Part shown: piece by piece, positions 36,451 to 43,783 of the stretch
How positions within the stretch are numbered: the stretch's first letter is position 1
Layout: every line of letters begins with the position of its first letter
Made by a program: the position numbers and the translations under genes
DNA from: Dyella sp. SG609
GTDB lineage: Bacteria > Pseudomonadota > Gammaproteobacteria > Xanthomonadales > Rhodanobacteraceae
Length of the DNA: 64,000 bases
Assembly: GCF_012275375.1 (NCBI RefSeq)
Contig: NZ_JAAZQJ010000005.1
Location: 368,599 to 432,598, forward strand
Direction: 5' to 3'
The notes under the pieces: generated by a model
The model's input: the letters and a program-made list of their open reading frames with translations, nothing else
What the model was told of the DNA's origin: nothing
Database searches by the model: none

Positions 36451-36697
36451 CGCCCTTTCTCTAGTCAGGGCAGACCAGGTTGCGGCCGAGCAACGCGCTC
36501 AGAAGATGCGGGAATGGATGCCTGGAGTTGCGCAGATTGTGGACGAAGTGAGGCGCGCATTCCCGGGAGCAAAAGTGAAGTACGCAAAAGAGGGCGATAG
36601 GGAAGTTGGCAAGCCCGTTCCATTCGAAGGGACTGACGTAGACAAGCTTCTCCTGCATGACCAACTAACCAAGCAGAGGAAACGCAGACATGGCTAA
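36434..36697 (+). CDS. Small hypothetical early protein
   Basis: 87 aa, overlapping the helicase 3' end by 17 bp. Helical N-terminus and basic C-terminal tail (LTKQRKRRHG). Unknown. Confidence 0.55.
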   Translation: MPNTSDALSLVRADQVAAEQRAQKMREWMPGVAQIVDEVRRAFPGAKVKYAKEGDREVGKPVPFEGTDVDKLLLHDQLTKQRKRRHG

Positions 36698-36911
36698 GAC
36701 GCTCAAGACCGGTGATGTGAAGCGCATTGTCAATGATCCAGGCCTGATCTATGTCGATGACAAGTGGGTGACGATCGGAGGCCAACTCACTCCAATGGGT
36801 TATCTGCGCCGTGAAGATGCGCGATGGGTGCATTCAACGGCCCTTGGCACCCGTATCGCCAAGATCATCAAGCGTGGTCCGAAGTTCCTGTTTGTACAGA
36901 TCAGCAAATAA
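36690..36911 (+). CDS. Small hypothetical early protein
   Basis: 73 aa (MAKTLKTGDVKRIVNDPGLIY), basic, beta-rich. Overlaps previous gene by 8 bp. No family recognised. Confidence 0.58.
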   Translation: MAKTLKTGDVKRIVNDPGLIYVDDKWVTIGGQLTPMGYLRREDARWVHSTALGTRIAKIIKRGPKFLFVQISK

Positions 36912-36914
36912 GCC

Positions 36915-37334
36915 ATGGCCTCTAAGTCTTTCACCCTCACCAAGTCAGACGCGCGCCAGAACATGGTCGGCGCATGGGATCTTGTGACCAAGATGGTTGC
37001 GGCAGGGAAACGGGTGAGGGTGACGGTGGGCGAGATGGCGTCCAGGCGCAGCACGGAGCAGAACGACATGTTCCACAGTATTTGCCACGAACTATCTCAG
37101 CAGCGCCAGTGGGCTGGTCAAACCATCGATACCGAAGGATGGAAAAGGTTGCTCGTGGATTGCTGGGCGCGAGCCACTGATCGCGGCCAAGGGAAAGTCG
37201 TTCCCAGCCTAGATGGTCATAGCGTGGTGAACCTTGGAATCCAGACCCGGCGTTTGCCCGTTAGCGAGATGTCGGAACTTATCGAATTCGCCCAATCGTA
37301 CTGTGCCGAGCATGATGTGGAGTTGCATCAGTGA
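36915..37334 (+). CDS. ninB: NinB-like recombination protein
   Basis: 139 aa. Contains RRSTEQNDMFHSICHELSQQ, DTEGWKRLLVDCW and the C-terminal MSELIEFAQSYCAEHDVEL characteristic of NinB (Orf of lambda), which assists RecFOR-type loading and binds ssDNA. Lies in the nin-like region after the replication genes. Confidence 0.88.
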   Translation: MASKSFTLTKSDARQNMVGAWDLVTKMVAAGKRVRVTVGEMASRRSTEQNDMFHSICHELSQQRQWAGQTIDTEGWKRLLVDCWARATDRGQGKVVPSLDGHSVVNLGIQTRRLPVSEMSELIEFAQSYCAEHDVELHQ

Positions 37335-37615
37335 GCACCGCTGAAGAACGTAGATGGTTCGCTGCCGTTGCCATGATGGAAACGTGCGCTCTGTGTGGCG
37401 CCTATGGCGTTCAGGTGGCCCATCGCAATGAAGGCAAGGGCATGGGCAAGAAGACCGATCCATGGATGACGGCACCGCTTTGCCCGGAATGCCACGCTTC
37501 CATCGATTCGGGGCGTCACCTATCGCGCGATGAACGCCGCGCACTTATCGACAAGGCCATTTTGCGTGCCCATGACTGGCTTATCCGCAATGGCCTACTC
37601 ATCCTCAAGAGGTAA
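37331..37615 (+). CDS. Zinc-finger/HNH-like nin-region protein (DUF968-like)
   Basis: 94 aa from GTG overlapping the ninB stop. CALCG...VAHRNEGKGMGKKTDPWMTAPLCPECHASID has CxxC, central H and CxxC-H typical of small phage DUF968/HNH-like nucleases. Probably DNA-structure-specific; inferred. Confidence 0.68.
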   Translation: MSTAEERRWFAAVAMMETCALCGAYGVQVAHRNEGKGMGKKTDPWMTAPLCPECHASIDSGRHLSRDERRALIDKAILRAHDWLIRNGLLILKR

Positions 37616-37619
37616 CACC

Positions 37620-37901
37620 ATGTTCAAGATCAAGCCCATCCCGGTCGGCAACATCCACGATGACACGGCCGACCAGATCGCCCGGAAGATTGATCGCCGC
37701 ATGATGAATCGTGGTGGGGCACATACCTGGGCGGTTGGCTATGACCGCCGCGGTAGCGTTTTTCACATCGAAACGGAATCAGACAGTGCGGTTTTCCTGC
37801 ACCGACTGAAGATCATTGGACACTACAAGCGCAAGGTGAACCGTGACTGGCTGGTGGAGGACCTTGAGGCCGTGATGGGCAAAGGGCGGATGGTCGCGTG
37901 A
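37620..37901 (+). CDS. Hypothetical nin-region protein
   Basis: 93 aa (MFKIKPIPVGNIHDDTADQIA), alpha/beta. No motif recognised. Couples to the next gene by a TGATG junction. Confidence 0.58.
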   Translation: MFKIKPIPVGNIHDDTADQIARKIDRRMMNRGGAHTWAVGYDRRGSVFHIETESDSAVFLHRLKIIGHYKRKVNRDWLVEDLEAVMGKGRMVA

Positions 37902-38296
37902 TGGGCAAGATGCAGCGCGATAAAGGGGCCAGGGCCGAGAATCAGCTGGCTTCCATGCTATCCGACGATCTTGGCATGACGATCAAGCGCACTCTGGGAC
38001 AGGCCCGTGATGGTGGGGCAGACATCCTGCTGGGACCGTTCGCAGTGCAGTGCAAGCACGCAGCCAAGACCAGCATTAAGACCTGGTGGCAGCAAACCTG
38101 CACCGATGCAGCAAAGTGCAAAAAAGCCCCGGTCCTCGCCTACAAGATCAACCGGCAAGGTTGGCGTATTCGGATGAGGATGCGCGAGGTTCTTGGGATC
38201 AACGAGGCATGGACCTTCGATCACCAGTACACGGAGGAACTGGACTATCAAGGATTCGTGCTGCGGCTTCGTGAGATTGACTTGTTTGAGGGGTAA
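37901..38296 (+). CDS. PD-(D/E)XK-type phage nuclease
   Basis: 131 aa. RDKGARAENQLASMLSDDLG, GADILLGPFAVQCKHA: the E...D...(E/Q)xK pattern of small Holliday-junction-resolvase-like phage nucleases. Located in the nin region, where resolvases usually occur. Confidence 0.72.
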   Translation: MGKMQRDKGARAENQLASMLSDDLGMTIKRTLGQARDGGADILLGPFAVQCKHAAKTSIKTWWQQTCTDAAKCKKAPVLAYKINRQGWRIRMRMREVLGINEAWTFDHQYTEELDYQGFVLRLREIDLFEG

Positions 38297-38299
38297 GCC

Positions 38300-38584
38300 A
38301 TGAACTACGCACGCCTGAAAGATGCCATCCGGGAGTTCGCCGATCGACTGGCTAACGAATTCGACGTGCCCAACGAAGCGGTGGATGAGATAGTTCTATT
38401 CGCTGAGCAGACTGCCATCGTCGCAGAGACGAAGGCGAAGAATGAGCGGCAGTACGAAATGCTGTTTCGTGAGCATGGGTCAAAAGCGGTGGCTTACCGA
38501 CTTGGTATCACCCAACAGGCAGCGCGCAAGCGCTTCAACAAGATTATAGGGAAACCAAGAAAGGTACTTTTGGTTTCCCCCTGA
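38300..38584 (+). CDS. HTH protein, nin region
   Basis: 94 aa. C-terminal HTH MLFREHGSKAVAYRLGITQQAARKRFNKI, similar in layout to Mor/NinH-type regulators. Its last codons contain a strong inverted repeat. Possibly a late-gene or recombination regulator. Confidence 0.6.
   Translation: MNYARLKDAIREFADRLANEFDVPNEAVDEIVLFAEQTAIVAETKAKNERQYEMLFREHGSKAVAYRLGITQQAARKRFNKIIGKPRKVLLVSP
38549..38579. other. 10-bp inverted repeat at the end of the HTH gene
   Basis: GGGAAACCAA and TTGGTTTCCC with an 11-nt loop, inside the last codons of the HTH gene. No T-run follows, so a terminator is unlikely; a regulator binding site or RNA processing hairpin is possible. Confidence 0.5.
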
Positions 38585-38632
38585 GTTTCCCGTGCGCGAA
38601 GAGAATGGCACCAACTACATCGAGGTTGGTGC

Positions 38633-39130
38633 ATGAGCGCTCCGATACGTCAATTCGCCTCTGGTGCAACTCGCGACACCGATACGGACAAGATCGACTT
38701 TGAGGGATTTCTTAGTCCCTTGGTGATCGAGCGCTTTGGTGAATACATGCATTTGAAGCGCCGTCTTCCAGATGGAAGCTACCGCGAGTCTGACAACTGG
38801 CAGCTAGGAATTCCGCTCAAGGACTACATGAAGTCCGGCTTTCGCCACTTCCGCGACTGGTGGAGAGCGCACCGAGGCTATGGAACCAAGAGCGGTGACG
38901 ATGTCGAGACTGAGCTGTGCGCGCTCATCTTCAATGCTTCCGGCTACCTGCATGAGCTGTTGAAGGCTAAGCAGTGCCAGGAGGCTGCTCCATGGTGTAG
39001 CTGGATGGTTCGTGGGTTCGTTGCCGCCCAAGAAGTTGATGTGTCCATGCGGCATGGACAGAGCCATCCCATGGCCGCAGAAGCGCTTCGCGACGAATAC
39101 AGCCGTGACGATAACTCAACCGGAGTCTGA
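38633..39130 (+). CDS. DUF5664 / dATP-dGTP diphosphohydrolase-like protein
   Basis: 165 aa. RQFASGATRDTDTDKIDFEGFLSPLVIERFGEYM and SDNWQLGIPLKDYM plus FRHFRDWW match the conserved block of DUF5664, a family linked to phage dNTP pyrophosphohydrolases. No PurZ-like gene is present in the window, so a 2-aminoadenine genome is not implied. Catalytic activity inferred. Confidence 0.75.
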   Translation: MSAPIRQFASGATRDTDTDKIDFEGFLSPLVIERFGEYMHLKRRLPDGSYRESDNWQLGIPLKDYMKSGFRHFRDWWRAHRGYGTKSGDDVETELCALIFNASGYLHELLKAKQCQEAAPWCSWMVRGFVAAQEVDVSMRHGQSHPMAAEALRDEYSRDDNSTGV

Positions 39131-39133
39131 GAG

Positions 39134-39328
39134 ATGTCCGAGGCAGCACATGCAAATACTGGCCGCATTGGATTTGTGGGTCTACTGACCCTCTTATTCA
39201 TCGGCGCAAAACTTTTTGGCGCAATCGCGTGGTCTTGGTGGTGGGTTCTATCGCCACTTTGGATCTCCGCAATGATTGTCATATTGATCGTAGCCATCGC
39301 CATTATGGCAACCATCACTCCGGGCTAA
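39134..39328 (+). CDS. Small phage membrane protein
   Basis: 64 aa with two hydrophobic segments (IGFVGLLTLLFIGAKLFGAIAWSWWWVLSPLW and MIVILIVAIAIMATI, separated by a short turn). The AWSWWWVLSPLWI stretch recurs in small membrane proteins of temperate phages. Function unknown. Confidence 0.68.
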   Translation: MSEAAHANTGRIGFVGLLTLLFIGAKLFGAIAWSWWWVLSPLWISAMIVILIVAIAIMATITPG

Positions 39329-39341
39329 GAGGATTACTTCA

Positions 39342-39548
39342 ATGCTCTTCCAGAACACCATTAGCAAGATCGTTGGCGACCTCGAAAGCAAGATCGACAA
39401 GCTTACCAAGCACGCGCAGACGTTGACGGATAAGGCGACGGAGAAAGAGGCGGAGTCTTATCGTCTGGTCTCAGAAAGCGCAGCCCACAAAGCAGAGGCT
39501 AGCCGTGCTCTCCGCATCGCGGAGAAGGTCAAGGCGATTCTGGACTGA
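39342..39548 (+). CDS. Small coiled-coil protein
   Basis: 68 aa, heptad-like throughout (DLESKIDKLTKHAQTLTDKA). No other feature. Lies 1 bp before the phosphoesterase gene. Confidence 0.6.
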   Translation: MLFQNTISKIVGDLESKIDKLTKHAQTLTDKATEKEAESYRLVSESAAHKAEASRALRIAEKVKAILD

Positions 39549-39549
39549 T

Positions 39550-40398
39550 ATGGCCGCGCGTCGTCATTTCGTTATCCCCGACTGCCAGGTTCGCCCGGGC
39601 GTTCCAACCGATCATATCGATTGGATCGCTCAGGCCATCGTGGACTATAAGCCGGATGTGATCGTGAACATCGGTGATTGGTGGGACATGCCTAGCCTGT
39701 CGTCGCATGACGGCCCCGGATCCCTCGCCAAGGAGGGCGCTAGGTACGAGGACGACGTAGCCACCGGCAACGACGCCTATGCCCGTCTGGTGGCTCCAAT
39801 GCGGGCTGAGCAGGCGCGATTGATCCGTGGCCGTCGTGGTGCTTGGAATCCTCGTTGCATCTTCACGTTCGGCAACCACGAGAATCGGATCAACCGAGCG
39901 ATCAACAACGATCCTCGGTTCGCCGGCACGATTGGCGAACACCATCTGGACACGCAGGGATTCGAGCGGCATCCGTTCCTGCGAGTGGTAGAAGTGGACG
40001 GAGTGAATTACTCCCATTACTTCCAGATGGAGAAGTCAGACCGCCCCATCGGCGGATCGATGGACAACCGATTGAACAAGATCGGTGCGACGTTCGTGTG
40101 CGGCCATGAGCAGGGCTATTTGGTGCATCGACGGCCACTGCCTATAGGCCGGACCATCCACGGCATCGTCGCCGGGTCAGCCTATTTGCACGATGAGGGA
40201 TACCGCGGCCACCAGCGAAACAACGACTGGCGCGGGATTGTCGTGCTGAACGACGTGCGTAACAACGGGGATCTAGAGCCTATGCCGGTCACTTTGCAGG
40301 CGCTATGCCGGAAGTACGAAGGCATTGAGCTTCATGAGTTCCTGCAGAAGAAGTACCCGAATGCTGAGCAGCGATTCACTTTGGCGAGGGCAGCGTGA
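39550..40398 (+). CDS. Calcineurin-like metallophosphoesterase
   Basis: 282 aa. Metal-binding motifs in order: PDCQVRPG (D-x-Q variant of DxH), NIGDWWD (GDxxD), FGNHENR (GNHE) and VCGHEQGYLV (GHxxx). A soluble phage phosphoesterase, possibly acting on nucleotides or DNA ends; substrate unknown. Confidence 0.8.
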   Translation: MAARRHFVIPDCQVRPGVPTDHIDWIAQAIVDYKPDVIVNIGDWWDMPSLSSHDGPGSLAKEGARYEDDVATGNDAYARLVAPMRAEQARLIRGRRGAWNPRCIFTFGNHENRINRAINNDPRFAGTIGEHHLDTQGFERHPFLRVVEVDGVNYSHYFQMEKSDRPIGGSMDNRLNKIGATFVCGHEQGYLVHRRPLPIGRTIHGIVAGSAYLHDEGYRGHQRNNDWRGIVVLNDVRNNGDLEPMPVTLQALCRKYEGIELHEFLQKKYPNAEQRFTLARAA

Positions 40399-40883
40399 GC
40401 GAGTTCTGGGACAAGCGGCCTCCCCACCCGTGTGAGCGCCTAGCGAAGATCGAGGGGCAGACCAATTTCTGGCGTCTTCTAGCCGGGCTAGAGGACTGCG
40501 TGGACACGACGGACGATATGGCAGCCCTGGCCTTTGCCCGTAAGAGCGGCCTGCCTCCTGAGCTGCTAGAGGCGTTCTGGGGTGGCTCGAAACTGCACCG
40601 CATTGGCCTGTGTCAGATGGCGTTCGATTTTATCCATCGCACAGGACGAGGGATTGCCAATAAGGACCGCATCTGGACGAAAGGAGCGATCTTGGATGGA
40701 TTTGACCGCTTCTGCGGAATCAGGCGAAGTGCTGCAACCAGGGCTGAGAAGTTCCGAGTTCGCCGTGAGGACTACTTGGCAACGCGAAAGCTTGCTGAGG
40801 GTCTGTTCTATCGCTGGGCCGGATTCGTACAGCCCGACTGGATTCATGCTCGCTTTCGACCCGGAACGATCATCCACCCTTGA
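40395..40883 (+). CDS. Hypothetical protein preceding the late region
   Basis: 162 aa, helical and basic (CERLAKIEGQTNFWRLLAGLED, RTGRGIANKDRIWTKGAILDGF). Last gene before a 247-bp non-coding stretch that leads into the late operon, which is the position of a Q-type late regulator. No motif proves that role. Confidence 0.55.
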   Translation: MSEFWDKRPPHPCERLAKIEGQTNFWRLLAGLEDCVDTTDDMAALAFARKSGLPPELLEAFWGGSKLHRIGLCQMAFDFIHRTGRGIANKDRIWTKGAILDGFDRFCGIRRSAATRAEKFRVRREDYLATRKLAEGLFYRWAGFVQPDWIHARFRPGTIIHP

Positions 40884-40973
40884 TTATGCATACTGACAAA
40901 TGAGGGAGGCGAATAGCGGTGCGCCGCCGTCTCCCGCCGCTGGGACCTAACGGCCAGCGGCACTTACAAGTTT

Positions 40974-41111
40974 TGGGTGGCAGCAGGCTAGATATCGTCC
41001 ATGCGGGTCCGGCTGCATGGAGAGGTCGGGAGAGGTCCGAAAGGTTAAAACCCTCTACAACCTTGGGAACCCGTGGCCTGTAAAGCCGACGCGTAGGCGT
41101 TCTGCCACCCA
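40974..41111 (+). ncRNA. Candidate structured RNA upstream of the recoded late operon
   Basis: Outer 10-bp helix TGGGTGGCAG (40974-40983) with CTGCCACCCA (41102-41111). Inside: CAGGC/GCCTG, hairpin CCATGC/GCATGG, hairpin AAGGTT/AACCTT, and a small GCC/GGC hairpin; the loop ACCCTCTAC could pair with upstream GGGAGAGG as a pseudoknot. Non-coding, 19 bp before the next gene. Not a tRNA that I can fold. A separate 8-bp hairpin (GCCGCTGG/CCAGCGGC) lies just upstream. Confidence 0.5.
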
Positions 41112-41130
41112 GATTCATTCGGAGCCAGCC

Positions 41131-41406
41131 ATGACCGACGAAACCGAAGTTGATATTGTCGGCGAGATTGACCTGGAAGAAGACCACGGCGATGCCGATT
41201 GGGTCGTCTATAGCGGCGGCGGTACGGCCAATAGCGGTCAGTACATCTTCCCGCAGGGTGTTGGCGAGTTCTGCAAAGCTCGCGGTTTCGAAGCGCTCCA
41301 TATTCCAGATAAGCCTGGCGACATCTACGGCCTAAGCGCCGAGGATGACCGCTGGGTGGTGATTGGCAAAGGCAAAAGCAAGACCAACCTAACAGCGGTG
41401 AAATGA
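41131..41406 (+). CDS. First late-operon protein, unknown, TAG-free
   Basis: 91 aa (MTDETEVDIVGEIDLEEDHGD), very acidic N-terminus. Directly follows the structured non-coding region. Contains no TAG, so can be made before the suppressor tRNA accumulates. No family recognised. Confidence 0.62.
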   Translation: MTDETEVDIVGEIDLEEDHGDADWVVYSGGGTANSGQYIFPQGVGEFCKARGFEALHIPDKPGDIYGLSAEDDRWVVIGKGKSKTNLTAVK

Positions 41407-41407
41407 C

Positions 41408-41617
41408 ATGGCAAAGCTTACTGGCAAGTAGAGGAAGGGTCTCCTTTCCAGTGATTTCGGCCTTCCGGGGCAGCGCAAGTATCCGATGCCGGATGCTAGC
41501 CACGCCGCCAACGCCAAGGCTCGTGCTAGCCAGCAGGAAGCTAGGGGCAATCTGTCGCCGGCCGCTAAGGCCAAGATCGATAGCAAGGCCAATAAGATCT
41601 TGGGCAAGAAGAAATAA
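41408..41617 (+). CDS. DUF6582-like small phage protein, one in-frame TAG
   Basis: 69 aa with TAG at 41429 read as Gln. The N-terminus becomes MAKLTGKQRKGL followed by FGLPGQRKYPMPD, matching a common phage/bacterial family that begins MAKLTxKQR, where Q is conserved. Under the standard code only seven residues would be made. First of 21 recoded genes. Confidence 0.82.
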
Positions 41618-41619
41618 CC

Positions 41620-41826
41620 ATGGCTCAGGGGAATGAGGTGCTTCGTGATGCTGCTATGGCGTCTCCGCTGGCAGCGTTCTTCGGGGCCAGTTGGATCGCT
41701 GACATTCCCTGGGGGCCAATCTCCTATCTGCTGGCGAGCATCTACACCTCCATGCTCATCGTCTAGCTTGGATACAAGGGCATCAAGTGGGTGAGGGCTA
41801 AGCGCCATGGCAAGCACCCGACTTAA
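41620..41826 (+). CDS. Holin-like membrane protein, one in-frame TAG
   Basis: 68 aa with TAG at 41764 as Gln (SMLIVQLGYKGIKW). One or two hydrophobic segments (SPLAAFFGASWIADI, ISYLLASIYTSMLIV) and a basic C-terminus (RAKRHGKHPT). Position immediately before the endolysin and size support a holin or pinholin. Full length depends on amber decoding. Confidence 0.72.
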
Positions 41827-42283
41827 GGTCGGAGCTGGAGCCGCCAGTCTGGTTCTGAGCCTGGCCGCTGGCCTAGTAGTGCATTTCGAGGGCTACATTC
41901 CGCATACGTACGCCGATCCGGTTGGCATACCGACCATCTGCTACGGCCACACGGGTTCGGATGTTAACCCGGGCACGGTAGCTACGCAGGAAGAGTGCCA
42001 AAGGCTCCTAGAGGGCGATCTCGCAGTGGCCTATGCCGCGGTCTAGCGCTGTGTGCGAGTGCCACTAAGGCCGTATGAGGCAGCCGCCTTCACCTCTTTC
42101 ACATACAACGTTGGGCCTGCAGCTTTCTGCCAGTCAACGTTGGTCCGCAAGGCTAATGCTGGCGATATGCCGGGGGCCTGTGCAGAAATCAACCGCTGGG
42201 TTTATTCCAACGGTGAAAAGCTTCCTGGTCTAGTGCGTCGTAGGGCCGCAGAGCGCGCCCTTTGTGAGGGTAAGCAGTCATGA
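41807..42283 (+). CDS. SAR-type endolysin (GH24 lysozyme), one in-frame TAG
   Basis: 158 aa with TAG at 42044. N-terminal weakly hydrophobic signal-anchor, then catalytic Glu in HFEGY, Asp in YADPVG and CYGHTG, the E-D-T triad of R21/P22-type lysozymes. After TAG the domain continues RCVRVPLRPYEAAAFTSFTYNVG, an uninterrupted GH24 core. Truncation at the TAG would remove half the domain. Degrades peptidoglycan after holin triggering. Confidence 0.9.
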
Positions 42284-42915
42284 AAACCTTGGCACATCTC
42301 GCGGTCATCTGGTCCTTACTGGCCTTCGCGGGGTGCGCCTCTAGCCCGGTGGATAAGATCCACAAGGTTGCCGTCCATCTCACCATGGACAACGGTAGTT
42401 GCTCTGGCACAGTGGTTGGCAAGAACACCATCTTGACCGCTACTCATTGCTTGGCTGATGCGCATTCGCTCGCCATCGATGGAATTCCGGTGGTGGTCTA
42501 CAAGGCCTATGACGACAAGCACGATCATTTGTTGTTGGTGACCAGCCTGAGCTTTAGGGAAGCCGCGCTGCGCGGCCACGAGGCCAATCAGGGTGATTCT
42601 GTCTATGTGATCGGCAACCCTGGCGAGCTGGTTGATATCTACCGTCAGGGCAATGTCGCCGGGCACAAGAAGTTTCCTGAAGCATCGGCGACGCTGTACG
42701 ACCTGAACGGCTACTTCGGCGACAGTGGAGCGGGCATCTTCAACCGTGACGGACAGTTGATCGGCGTTATCTCGATCCTGTACCAGCAGGTTGGCGAGGG
42801 CTACATGAAGACCATGGGGTCATTCGACCTGGCATTTACTCCGGGCCAGTGGCGAGAGGCGGTCAACTTTGACACCTCCATGCCAGGCCTTATCTATTCA
42901 ATGAAATCGCCATGA
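42280..42915 (+). CDS. Trypsin-like serine protease lipoprotein in the lysis cassette
   Basis: 211 aa. Signal peptide with lipobox (LLAFAGCAS), then catalytic His in LTATHC, Asp in YDDKHDHLLL and Ser in FGDSGAGIF: a complete chymotrypsin-fold triad. No in-frame TAG. ATGA overlap with the endolysin gene. Unusual in a lysis cassette; may process envelope proteins or act in the lysogen. Confidence 0.85.
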   Translation: MKTLAHLAVIWSLLAFAGCASSPVDKIHKVAVHLTMDNGSCSGTVVGKNTILTATHCLADAHSLAIDGIPVVVYKAYDDKHDHLLLVTSLSFREAALRGHEANQGDSVYVIGNPGELVDIYRQGNVAGHKKFPEASATLYDLNGYFGDSGAGIFNRDGQLIGVISILYQQVGEGYMKTMGSFDLAFTPGQWREAVNFDTSMPGLIYSMKSP

Positions 42916-42986
42916 TGTTGATTATTGTGGCAATCGTGGCGATTTATCTATTCATCCTCAGCAAATACGGGGAGCCGTGCGAATGA
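42912..42986 (+). CDS. Tiny membrane peptide
   Basis: 24 aa (MMLIIVAIVAIYLFILSKYG...), a single transmembrane helix; ATGA-coupled to the protease. May be a lysis accessory. A further 8-codon ORF starts at 42983. Confidence 0.55.
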   Translation: MMLIIVAIVAIYLFILSKYGEPCE

Positions 42987-43010
42987 ACGACGTAGTAGAC
43001 GGCTTCTGAG

Positions 43011-43271
43011 ATGGGTCGCATCAAGCTCATCGTTATCGCCGTCTTGGCGATCGTACTGCTGCTGGGTGGCTGGCATTTCGCCCGCATCCACGACGAAGCC
43101 AAGCAGTCCAAGGTTGAGATTGAGGCTCAGAAGCAAATCACTAAACGCGCGCAGGTTCGAAGCCATGTTGAGCAGGAAACCCAAAAGCTTTCCGATGCGC
43201 CTATCCAGCGGATTGGTGATGCTGCTCCTGATAGCGCTGCTGGCAAGCTGCAAAGCTGGACCCGCGACTGA
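43011..43271 (+). CDS. Inner-membrane spanin (Rz-like)
   Basis: 86 aa. N-terminal signal anchor (IKLIVIAVLAIVLLLGGWHFA) then a periplasmic coiled coil (EAKQSKVEIEAQKQITKRAQ). Encodes a nested lipoprotein in another frame, as lambda Rz does with Rz1. Contains no TAG. Confidence 0.85.
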   Translation: MGRIKLIVIAVLAIVLLLGGWHFARIHDEAKQSKVEIEAQKQITKRAQVRSHVEQETQKLSDAPIQRIGDAAPDSAAGKLQSWTRD

Positions 43272-43419
43272 GCCGAACAACGGATGTGAATGGGTCAAAC
43301 CTATCTATCCGAGTAAGGACGACAGCCTGACAGACGGCACGGCAAGACAAATCCTCGATCACGACGAGACCGGCAAGCAGATTTGCGGCTGGTCTAAACC
43401 CACCAAGGAGACGAAATGA
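43165..43419 (+). CDS. Outer-membrane spanin lipoprotein (Rz1-like), overlapping Rz
   Basis: 84 aa from ATG at 43165, embedded in and extending beyond Rz. Lipobox LLLIALLASCKAG, proline/charged periplasmic part. The overlapping-frame pairing is a strong signature of a two-component spanin. No TAG. Confidence 0.82.
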   Translation: MLSRKPKSFPMRLSSGLVMLLLIALLASCKAGPATEPNNGCEWVKPIYPSKDDSLTDGTARQILDHDETGKQICGWSKPTKETK

Positions 43420-43586
43420 GCGTTCCCACCTGGCTCGCTGGCAGCACTGTTGTCATTTAGCGCTCGGCCAATGGTTACATCTGCATGCCCCGTGTTGGCG
43501 CAGATCCGACTGAATGCGTGGTGTTTGAGACCTTCGCCGCGCTGACGTATTACTTGGGCGTCAACTATCAACCTCCTGGTCCGTAA
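43416..43586 (+). CDS. Small late protein, one in-frame TAG
   Basis: 56 aa with TAG at 43458 (STVVIQRSANGYI). ATGA/TAATG overlaps on both sides show the reading frame is used end to end. Function unknown. Confidence 0.65.
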
Positions 43587-43783
43587 TGAGCAAGGGTAGC
43601 GATCGCAGGCCACCTGCTGTCGATGACAAGACGCTGGCTGACAATTGGTCGCGCATCTTTGGCAAGCATGATGGGGTGCGCGTAGGTGCTACTCCTGTCT
43701 CTAAAACAGGTAATGTCGGCGCAATTCCGACCACCCCCGCCATTAAGGGCAACGATGAATCACGGGAAGCGGGCGTATATTGA
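43586..43783 (+). CDS. Small conserved phage protein whose 3' half contains the suppressor tRNA
   Basis: 65 aa. The N-terminal part (MSKGSDRRPPAVDDKTLADNWSRIFGK) resembles a recurrent ~45-50 aa phage protein with a (D/N)NWxRIFG signature. The remainder reads through the tRNA at 43672-43742 and looks low-complexity. This suggests that a tRNA/HNH insertion removed the original stop. Confidence 0.6.
   Translation: MSKGSDRRPPAVDDKTLADNWSRIFGKHDGVRVGATPVSKTGNVGAIPTTPAIKGNDESREAGVY
43672..43742 (+). tRNA. Amber suppressor tRNA, anticodon CUA, Gln-type identity
   Basis: 71 nt. Acceptor TGGGGTG/CACCCCC with an open U1-C72, discriminator G and encoded CCA. D-arm GTAG-GTG-CTAC with only a 3-nt loop. 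Anticodon stem CCTGT/ACAGG, loop CTCTAAA (CUA at 43701-43703). T-arm GTCGG/CCGAC with loop CGCAATT. G2-C71, G3-C70, G73 and a weak first pair are GlnRS determinants. Lies in the lysis/packaging region of the recoded operon. Confidence 0.93.

Noticed and set aside
38633..39130. Evidence for a 2-aminoadenine (Z) phage genome
   Set aside because: DUF5664 alone is widespread in phages; no PurZ- or DatZ-like gene is in the window.
40974..41111. Second suppressor tRNA in the leader region
   Set aside because: The closing helix is 138 nt apart, no T-arm or CCA is present, and CTCTAC is not in a 7-nt anticodon loop.
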